From Prevotellaceae bacterium (GTDB lineage: Bacteria > Bacteroidota > Bacteroidia > Bacteroidales > Bacteroidaceae): 6,530 nucleotides of DNA. Each line of letters starts with the position of its first letter. The first letter of the stretch is position 1. Positions 1 through 6,161 of the stretch are shown here, piece by piece. The stretch is taken from positions 1 to 6,530 of the forward strand of contig QAML01000016.1 of the NCBI GenBank assembly GCA_003150315.1. Direction: 5' to 3'. The notes under the pieces are model-generated. The model was not told the DNA's origin. It searched no databases and was given only the letters and a program-made list of their open reading frames with translations. Position numbers and translations under genes: made by a program.

Positions 1-330
1 GAGCTTGTCCGAATCAACGTGTCCAACTACCGGAACCCGTCGCTCCACATCTGGACACGGGTCGGCGAGGAGCTTTTTGAGGACACCAAATTCCAGATAG
101 ACTATGATGTGGCCCAAAGACATTTTAACGGCCAGATCACGGACGAGGAATTTGTCAACGCCGTATTCGAGCCGCAGGAACAGGTAAACAAGGTACAGGC
201 ACAGTTGCTTGGGGCGGCATTTATGCTTGCTTCCGGTGGTCCGGCACAGACTCATGTCGGTACTGGTGGAGGTGGTTCAACTTCGGATTTGCCATGGAAC
301 ACGAAAGAAGATACTAAACGAAAGCGTTAG
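1..330 (+). CDS. C-terminal end of a probable mobilization (relaxase-type) protein, 5' truncated by the window
   Basis: The frame is open from base 1 (E-L-V-R-I-N...) to the TAG at 328-330, giving 109 visible residues. A GTG at 19 could serve as a start, but the open frame upstream of it argues that the gene began outside the window. The visible part is an acidic, soluble segment (around 'QITDEEFVNAVFEP') followed by 'LLGAAFMLASGGPAQ', a TGGGGS linker, 'SDLPW' and a basic tail ending KRKR. Gly-rich tails closing in a Trp-containing motif plus charged residues are, as I recall, common at the C-termini of Bacteroidetes relaxase/mobilization proteins. The catalytic part is not in view, so this is recognition by tail only. 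The gene is convergent with the downstream operon and more GC-rich (35 G+C in the first 60 bases, against 22 of 60 at 481-540). It could instead be another conjugation-module protein. Confidence 0.5.
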   Translation, partial: ELVRINVSNYRNPSLHIWTRVGEELFEDTKFQIDYDVAQRHFNGQITDEEFVNAVFEPQEQVNKVQAQLLGAAFMLASGGPAQTHVGTGGGGSTSDLPWNTKEDTKRKR

Positions 331-481
331 CATTTTAACGACATATAATTTCATAGTGGCCTATCTACTTATTGTTTCTTCCCTAAAAACCTATGATTGC
401 TTTGGACAGGTGTGGCTCTCTAAATGTTTATAATCAATCGATTTTGTTTTAATTGTTTTCATCGAACTTACATAAATAATA
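331..481. other. Convergent intergenic region, AT-rich
   Basis: This 151-bp spacer separates the stop of the plus-strand mobilization-like gene from the stop of the minus-strand operon, so both genes should end transcription here. I looked for hairpins with a T-tract on either strand and found none with a convincing stem. There is only an imperfect CTAA(A)CG/CGTTAG pairing at 314-330, over the upstream stop codon, and scattered short ATCGA repeats around 437-465. No reading frame here looks like a real gene. Confidence 0.6.
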
Positions 482-3082
482 TCATTTCTCAATTTCATAC
501 ACTTTCCAATTACCATCTCCGGTATAGACTGCTTTCGCATTCACATAACAATTGGAAGTAATGTTATATTTCTCCAGTATAGTTTTATGGACATAGTAAT
601 TACCAATAAATGCAAAATCTGGTTCTTCTCCATCATACCTATCTTTATATTTGAGTTCCAAATTACCAGAGAAGCGTTTTACTAAGTCACTATTACTCCC
701 GTCAGTCAACTCTGCCCTAAGCACTTCCACTAATTTCTTTTGCTTACCCGGATTCTTCTTGTCACTGATTTCCTTGACAAAATAATGAATCTTAATGCAG
801 TCACCAACGGATGGACGCAAATCCGTCTGATCATAGTGCAGAATACCCGAAGCCTGTTTGGCACCTAATACAAAATGGAATAGTTTACGCTGATTATTGA
901 CATCATCTACTGCTGCAATCCTACACTTGAACTTCTCAATAGCTTCATCCTCAGCACACTTTTGTACGTTACATAAGAAAGTCTTGCTCTCTTCCTTGAC
1001 TTTCTTTTTGTATTGGCGCAGTTTGACAAAATCTCCTTTTTCAAGTTCCTTCCGCTCATAGTGCTCATAAACGAGTGTTGAATCGGTCAAATAAATATGA
1101 TAGACCTTTTTCTCTGTGTTTATATACTGAACATAGCCATATTGAATCGGCAAATTAAACCAATCTGCCGTTTCTGAGGGAATGGCAGTCAAAGGAATAT
1201 ATTGGATTACTGTTTCTTTCTTGGGCTGTTGCCATGGATAATTACCGGGAATGGTTCGGATTGTTTCGTCTTTATACAATTTGAATTTCCAAACTTGTCC
1301 TTTATGACTATCGCTTAGTCCTGGGAATCTCTTCTTATCGGTAGCAAATTCAATTGCTTTACCATCGACAAAAACTATCATGGTCTTTCCGTTCCCGTTT
1401 TTCCATTTGTCCACAAGTACAACTTCCGTGAAAGAAATATCTTCGTAAGCGTATTCTTCCGCTATTGAGATATTTTCGGCATAAAGTGCCGCATTATTGT
1501 CAGATGCAGGAGTAACCGAGGAGCACTGCTCAAGAAGAGCATCCACTTCTGAATCAATACGCCAGCCCTTTTCAGCATAGTGTTTCTTATATTGGTCAAG
1601 TTCAACTACTGCATTTGCATATTTCTTGGATTTAATTAGTTGTTGAGCCAATTCCATTCGTATCTTCCCTATGAAGTCTTCATTCTTCTCTAAGCTTAGA
1701 GCTTTGCAAAGAAAAGCAATCTTTACATCCACATCTTCCCAACAATCGGCAAATTCACTCCAGATGTAGTATTTCTCTCCCATCTTCTGGCAAAGCTTTT
1801 TATAGATATCCTTTGCTTCTGCTTGCTGACCAGCGCGCAGATGAAGTAACGCTTTCGACCTGATATTCCAATCATCATCCGGTATCTTCTCTATGGCTAT
1901 TCCATAGAGGTCAATAAGCCATTGGAGGTCTCCTAGTTGTTCATCAGAAAGATTCTCAAGAGCTTCTTTTACTCTTCTCAACGATTTGATAGCTAACGGT
2001 TTATAGACTTCTCCATTATCTCCTTTCTCTTCTTGCCAGTCAGCTATTCTTAGTTTCTCTGGGTTCCACCCTCTAAAAAAATCATAGAATCGCCATGCAT
2101 TGTTTTCCTTCATTGTGCGCTCGGCTAACCCAAGAACTTTCGAATGAGAAGTAGAGGCCGGAGTATCATTGGATAACTCTATATATTGATTAAACAGCTC
2201 CCATGTAGATGAAGAAACACCGCCCTCAGTACTATGATACAGTTTCCAGAAGAAATGTTTTTTTATCATTTCGATAAAATCGTCTTTCCTATAGGGGATA
2301 AGCCTGACAAATTCTTGAATCTCATCTAAAGGATAATCAACAATAGCCTTTGCAATTCTCGACATCAACGATGGAATGGTTTTGCCTTCGTTGCTACGTG
2401 AATCTTCAAAATCATCCAGTCGCAAATTGTTCGGATTCCATAACTTGAGAAACGATATGAGTTTAAAATTGCCATCTTGTTTAGAGTAATTAAGGGCGAA
2501 GTTCAATATTTGGGAATGCAGCATCGAAGGGCGCTCATTATGAAGATAAATATAGTTCTTCAGTTGCGTCCGCACCTGTATTGAATCAAGTTGTGCAATG
2601 TGATCTCGCAAATAACGGTATATTGCCCATCCATAGCTTTCATGCGCTTCTTCAGGAAGATTTCCGTCTTCTGACAATTGGGTAAGAATCTCCCATGCTT
2701 TATCATTGTTTCCTTTCTGACTCAATTCTTTAGCTTCTTGAATCTGAGCGTAGAAAGGATTCACCATTAGCCTCAGTGCTTGTATTTTTCTAACAAGCAT
2801 TTCCGCAAACTCATCGAATTGGGTCTCGAAATGCATACGCGACAGAAGAACTGAAATTTTTCGCGCATCTTCAATATTTCCTTTCTGTTGCTCCCTTTTG
2901 CAGATATCAATCAATGTCCAAGCATAGGCTTTCAGAACATCTATATCTGTTCTGTTTTTTTGAAGATAATCTTCAGCCAATTGTCTGGCATCATCCAATA
3001 AACCATCGCGACGGAGAGCATAGATTTCAGTTGATATGCGAGGGGAGTAATCATTCTTATTATGAGAACTAAACTTTGCCAT
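482..3082 (-). CDS. TPR-like protein with multiple C-terminal cold-shock-like OB barrels; partner of the NERD protein
   Basis: An 866-aa soluble protein with no signal peptide or membrane segment, starting ATG (MAKFSSHNK) and ending TGA. The N-terminal ~515 residues are helical and TPR-like. Recognisable helix pairs lie at about 17-60 ('LRRDGLLDDARQLAEDYL'), 117-158, 407-448 and 475-510. Two copies of an 'F..WNP..LR..D' unit lie at about 206-249 and 329-375. From about 545 the protein becomes beta-rich, in blocks that resemble cold-shock/OB barrels at roughly 549-616, 644-708, 716-790 and 800-866. The last, with 'FAFIGNYYVHKTILEKYNI' then 'NWKVYEI', is the most convincing. Such barrels usually bind single-stranded nucleic acid, and TPR arrays usually bind proteins. 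The gene follows the NERD gene by 14 bp with no good Shine-Dalgarno, so it is probably co-transcribed. The N-terminus recalls TPR-OB proteins of predicted conflict systems; that link is recollection, not a search result. No catalytic motif is visible. Confidence 0.8.
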   Translation of the reverse strand: MAKFSSHNKNDYSPRISTEIYALRRDGLLDDARQLAEDYLQKNRTDIDVLKAYAWTLIDICKREQQKGNIEDARKISVLLSRMHFETQFDEFAEMLVRKIQALRLMVNPFYAQIQEAKELSQKGNNDKAWEILTQLSEDGNLPEEAHESYGWAIYRYLRDHIAQLDSIQVRTQLKNYIYLHNERPSMLHSQILNFALNYSKQDGNFKLISFLKLWNPNNLRLDDFEDSRSNEGKTIPSLMSRIAKAIVDYPLDEIQEFVRLIPYRKDDFIEMIKKHFFWKLYHSTEGGVSSSTWELFNQYIELSNDTPASTSHSKVLGLAERTMKENNAWRFYDFFRGWNPEKLRIADWQEEKGDNGEVYKPLAIKSLRRVKEALENLSDEQLGDLQWLIDLYGIAIEKIPDDDWNIRSKALLHLRAGQQAEAKDIYKKLCQKMGEKYYIWSEFADCWEDVDVKIAFLCKALSLEKNEDFIGKIRMELAQQLIKSKKYANAVVELDQYKKHYAEKGWRIDSEVDALLEQCSSVTPASDNNAALYAENISIAEEYAYEDISFTEVVLVDKWKNGNGKTMIVFVDGKAIEFATDKKRFPGLSDSHKGQVWKFKLYKDETIRTIPGNYPWQQPKKETVIQYIPLTAIPSETADWFNLPIQYGYVQYINTEKKVYHIYLTDSTLVYEHYERKELEKGDFVKLRQYKKKVKEESKTFLCNVQKCAEDEAIEKFKCRIAAVDDVNNQRKLFHFVLGAKQASGILHYDQTDLRPSVGDCIKIHYFVKEISDKKNPGKQKKLVEVLRAELTDGSNSDLVKRFSGNLELKYKDRYDGEEPDFAFIGNYYVHKTILEKYNITSNCYVNAKAVYTGDGNWKVYEIEK

Positions 3083-3096
3083 TTTTACTGTCCAAA
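3083..3096 (-). promoter_or_regulatory. 14-bp junction between the two operon genes
   Basis: On the minus strand this reads TTTGGACAGTAAAA, between the TAA of the 978-aa gene and the ATG of the 866-aa gene. There is no GGAGG-like site; GGA is the only purine match. The gap is too short for a separate promoter, which supports co-transcription and perhaps translational coupling. Confidence 0.5.
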
Positions 3097-6033
3097 TTAT
3101 AGTTTTGTTGATTTAAATACAATCATTTCCCGCACCTCACTTGCAATGGTGATATCAGTAACGTCGAACATCTCAATTTTGTTGATAAACCCTTTGCTAT
3201 GGCTTTCCAAGCTGGTTCCATACCATAGGCGGAGCATAACGTTGCCGTTATCAGATGTAACCTTGCAGACAATTTGATAATCTTTACTAGACACTACCTC
3301 TAGCTTGAATCCCCGCTCTTTCATCTGCCCACCAAATACCTTAACGACTTCCAAAATATAATCAGGAGTCTCCACAGGTTTATTACATGACACAGTCTGG
3401 GAGAAGACTGTGTCGATGCACTGCTCAATACAGGTGGCATCAACTAACTCATTCGGCTCCATTCTAATTGCCGAGATACCATAAGAATCCTTAGCACCCT
3501 TGTTATGAATATCAATTACCAATTTCTTTTTTATCCCTTGTGGTACTGAAAACACGGCCTTGGTCAAATAATCATTGCACGGTTTGACCACCTCCAAGAT
3601 ATAACCGCTTGGTTCGATAAGCTTTGCCAATTCACAAATAGCAGCTGACGCATTGACGTTATTAAGCGCAACCATATCGGAAAAACGGGAAGGCACTTTA
3701 TACCCATCATATATAAGCAATTGCTTCGGTGGGTTAACACCTGAAACTGTTTCGCTCACGGTACAATTCATAAATGGATGGACATATTGCGGTTGTGCAA
3801 TATAGAATACTCCTGCCGTAACACAGAGCCCACTGTATAGCCATCTGAAATAAGACTCATTACATATCCCGTCATTCTCCGTGCGGAATCCTTTCAAGAT
3901 GACATTGTCAAATTCGGAGCCGACAGCTTTATGAACAGTTATAGCCCATGCATATTTCGCATACATTACATTGATAAGCGGATCGTTCTCACGGGAAGAC
4001 AGTTGAATGTCACTCTCGTACCTATCATAATAACATTTGAGTAATGAACGGGCCACTTTCGTTGTTTTGACCGGTACCCTATCTTCTTTCTGGACAGAAC
4101 GGTTTTGAATAATGTTTTCTATCGCTTCTTTCTCATCATTAGAGAGGGCTTGATAGTCCGCATCAGATAGTAACTGACTATAAAATTCAGTCTTGGCAAA
4201 TGGTGACGACTTCTTTCGTTCAGTAATACGACGATTAATGAAGACATTAACGGCAATCTGTTCCTCCTTAGTCAATTCATCTGAACAATCCAAATAATTG
4301 TCAAATACCCAAATTTCGGCATCCTGCCCACTTAGGCTCAAACATTTAACAGATATTTTTGTAAAAGACAGAAACATTGGACGAGGATAAGCCTTAATGG
4401 AGATTGTTTCACTATGCTTCTCAAGCACATCCTTTACAGTAAAATACATCCCGTTCAGCACTCTTTTGGGATTGCCAAACCCGGTCTCATCAGGGATATA
4501 GATATTATTATTGGCAATAAGAAGGTCGCCTGCTGCAAGTTCCTTCCCATTATTCAAACAGTGATGCTTAACCCAAAGATTGGTTTTCAGACAGTCGCTT
4601 TTCTTGAAAAACAGGACCGACTGCTTAGGTTCTTGCTGCAATGGAGCCATAAACCATTCTTTCATTTTGTCGGTAATCGCATCTTTCCTGATCTCAACGA
4701 TAGACCCGTCATCAAAGGCATAATTCAAGTTGTTGAACAGCTGTGCATCCATACTCTTGGCGAGACTACATTTTAGAGACTCCTTGCAGGACTCATGTGA
4801 ATCGCAGGCCGGCTGATGATAGTAATGAATAACCCTATCCTCGCAGATAGTTTGAAGATTAGCCACATTGATAGCAGAATCGTCGGAAGAGCCGAAAGAT
4901 AGCATATAAGGGTCACCGATGAAAACGATTTTCCGCTCAGATGCCGGATTGGCAAAGGCGATGAAGTCCTCAAGCAAACGCCCTGTTCCAAAGCGAAGCA
5001 AATCTGATTGAGAGAGGCTGCGGCTTACAAGATGCGCATCATACACCATTAATAATGCTCGCTCATCCAATCCGGCATCCGAACGAATGGGAATAACCTG
5101 CATGGCCTCATCGTCTTCTTCATCTTCGGATGTCTCGTTCCCTCCGTATATGAATGAGTAAAGGCTAGAAGCCTCTATCCCGCGCTGTCCCAACCGGCGG
5201 CTAATTCTATTTGAATGACAAAGTCCTTGAATTTCAGGAATTCTGTAATTATCTGCAATGGAAAAAATGTATTTTGCCCAATTATCCCGTTCTTCTGCAT
5301 CCATCGACGTTAAGACAAGAAGGTCGTTGCCCCCTGTTTGCATAAAGGTATCGATAGTAGATTTCGCCCCTTTCCCGACAATGATGTCTTGCTTGCAAAT
5401 CACCCCCGTATCAAATGAATAGTCTTGAATATATTCATCGGATGGGAAGATGCTTCTAATCGCCTTGGCTATCTCTTCATCGAAAGCATTATCATTATTC
5501 AAATCATAAAGCAAGGCCCCTATCTCCGATTCTTGTACAATCTTATAATAAGGATATTTCCCCGGAACCTTATTGCTGAGCTTAAGCGGTCCTGAAAAGA
5601 TATTTGCTATGCACACCCGGGATGGATTGATTTTTTGCCCGAGAATTGGATTATGCTCAACGATTTCTCTGAATGCGTTTCTATATGAAACAAGCTGGAG
5701 AAACGGATTCAAGAAATGGGCACCTGCCTTAACCTCTATATTCTGGCAGTCCGATACTTTTTCTGCATACCAAGGATAACTCTTAAATTCATCATCGCCC
5801 CGTGGAATAATCAGTTGACCCGAATAGTCTTTGAAGTCAATAATTATCACTCCATGATTGAAAAAGAGAATCGCATCTGCACGAAAGCGCCGATATTTCT
5901 CATTAAATGGATTACCAATAAGAATGCCATCGTAATTGTGCTTTTTGAACGCGGCATCTACTATCTTGACCACGCGGCGGAATTGCTCATTCTCGTGCGT
6001 TGCTGCCTGCTGATGTAAAACCTCTAACGCCAT
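3097..6033 (-). CDS. NERD nuclease domain fused to a degenerate SF1 (UvrD/RecD-like) helicase
   Basis: A 978-aa cytoplasmic protein from ATG to TAA. Residues ~10-125 form a NERD (nuclease-related, PD-(D/E)XK-like) domain. It has D53 in 'RADAI', 'IIIDFKDYSG' at 63-72 with D66 and K68 as the acid-x-Lys pair (many members have E-x-K), and the downstream 'NPFLQLVSYR'. Residues ~210-750 follow the SF1 helicase order: strand 'LLVL' at 238, 'SRRLGQRGIEASSLYSFIYGG' region (278-298), Walker B region at 327-334, motif III 'IVFIGDPYML' (369-378), motif V 'TVHKAVGSEFD' (699-709) and motif VI 'YFRWLYSGLCVTAG' (728-741). The catalytic residues of these motifs are replaced, so ATP hydrolysis is doubtful. 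An acidic stretch (SEDEEDDE, 302-309) separates motif Ia from Walker B. The C-terminal ~170 residues hold two diverged copies of a small alpha/beta unit, each opening with YILEVVK (811 and 892). Active NERD-helicases such as Nhi of Staphylococcus act against phage; a similar defence role here is inference. Confidence 0.85.
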   Translation of the reverse strand: MALEVLHQQAATHENEQFRRVVKIVDAAFKKHNYDGILIGNPFNEKYRRFRADAILFFNHGVIIIDFKDYSGQLIIPRGDDEFKSYPWYAEKVSDCQNIEVKAGAHFLNPFLQLVSYRNAFREIVEHNPILGQKINPSRVCIANIFSGPLKLSNKVPGKYPYYKIVQESEIGALLYDLNNDNAFDEEIAKAIRSIFPSDEYIQDYSFDTGVICKQDIIVGKGAKSTIDTFMQTGGNDLLVLTSMDAEERDNWAKYIFSIADNYRIPEIQGLCHSNRISRRLGQRGIEASSLYSFIYGGNETSEDEEDDEAMQVIPIRSDAGLDERALLMVYDAHLVSRSLSQSDLLRFGTGRLLEDFIAFANPASERKIVFIGDPYMLSFGSSDDSAINVANLQTICEDRVIHYYHQPACDSHESCKESLKCSLAKSMDAQLFNNLNYAFDDGSIVEIRKDAITDKMKEWFMAPLQQEPKQSVLFFKKSDCLKTNLWVKHHCLNNGKELAAGDLLIANNNIYIPDETGFGNPKRVLNGMYFTVKDVLEKHSETISIKAYPRPMFLSFTKISVKCLSLSGQDAEIWVFDNYLDCSDELTKEEQIAVNVFINRRITERKKSSPFAKTEFYSQLLSDADYQALSNDEKEAIENIIQNRSVQKEDRVPVKTTKVARSLLKCYYDRYESDIQLSSRENDPLINVMYAKYAWAITVHKAVGSEFDNVILKGFRTENDGICNESYFRWLYSGLCVTAGVFYIAQPQYVHPFMNCTVSETVSGVNPPKQLLIYDGYKVPSRFSDMVALNNVNASAAICELAKLIEPSGYILEVVKPCNDYLTKAVFSVPQGIKKKLVIDIHNKGAKDSYGISAIRMEPNELVDATCIEQCIDTVFSQTVSCNKPVETPDYILEVVKVFGGQMKERGFKLEVVSSKDYQIVCKVTSDNGNVMLRLWYGTSLESHSKGFINKIEMFDVTDITIASEVREMIVFKSTKL

Positions 6034-6037
6034 AAGA

Positions 6038-6041
6038 CCTT
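6038..6041 (-). promoter_or_regulatory. Possible ribosome binding site (AAGG) of the 978-aa gene
   Basis: AAGG lies 4 bases before the ATG at 6033 on the minus strand (AAGGTCTTATG). The spacing is short and the match is weak. It supports this start only mildly; the better argument is that the NERD domain begins right after it. Confidence 0.35.
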
Positions 6042-6052
6042 AATTATTTCTA

Positions 6053-6080
6053 ATTATAAAATTTTGCAATTCTTCCTCAA
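6053..6080 (-). promoter_or_regulatory. Possible promoter of the two-gene operon
   Basis: On the minus strand TTGAGG (6075-6080) is followed after 16 bases by TATAAT (6053-6058), about 20 bases before the start codon. This is a sigma-70-like arrangement. Bacteroidetes normally use TTTG / TAnnTTTG elements, and I found no good match to those in the spacer. The region is very AT-rich, so a chance TATAAT is quite possible. Confidence 0.3.
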
Positions 6081-6081
6081 T

Positions 6082-6094
6082 TGGATTTAATCCA
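6082..6094. repeat. Palindrome TGGATT-T-AATCCA
   Basis: Two perfect 6-base arms flank a single central T, just upstream of the possible -35 of the operon on the minus strand. The size and position suit an operator for a dimeric regulator. No regulator gene is in the window to pair with it. Confidence 0.4.
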
Positions 6095-6154
6095 TACATT
6101 ATGCAAGATAGTTAATGAATATCTCAGTTTCGTTTATATCAACATTAATGTATG
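6093..6154. repeat. Inverted repeat CATACATTA / TAATGTATG, including palindrome ACATTAATGT
   Basis: CATACATTA at 6093-6101 is matched by its reverse complement TAATGTATG at 6146-6154, with 44 bases between. The right arm overlaps a 10-base perfect palindrome ACATTAATGT at 6142-6151. All of this lies in the 128-bp spacer between the Abi-type gene and the operon. It could be a paired operator, or a chance product of AT-rich sequence. Confidence 0.4.
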
Positions 6155-6161
6155 CCATACG

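Noticed and set aside
19..330. A complete 103-aa gene starting at GTG 19.
   Set aside because: The frame is open upstream to base 1 and the product looks like the tail of a larger protein, so the GTG is probably internal.
314..330. CTAAACG-AAAG-CGTTAG as a terminator hairpin of the first gene.
   Set aside because: The stem is short with a bulged base, it overlaps the stop codon, and only a four-T run follows some bases later.
121..340. Direct repeat CATTTTAACG at 121-130 and 331-340, a possible attachment-site pair.
   Set aside because: The match stops at exactly 10 bases, one copy is inside a coding region, and roughly 20 such 10-base pairs are expected by chance in a window of this size.
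4414..4776. A 120-aa plus-strand reading frame inside the 978-aa gene.
   Set aside because: It lies wholly antisense to a well-supported gene and its translation shows no recognisable domain.
5356..5379. VGKGAKST (residues 219-226) as a displaced Walker A loop.
   Set aside because: It lacks the glycine just before K-S/T and the leading G at the right spacing, and it lies before the 'LLVL' strand that should precede the P-loop. It is kept as a test point for the pseudohelicase claim.
331..6161. CRISPR arrays, tRNA genes, transposase genes or IS ends.
   Set aside because: I found no regularly spaced repeats, no cloverleaf-like sequence and no transposase motif in any frame.
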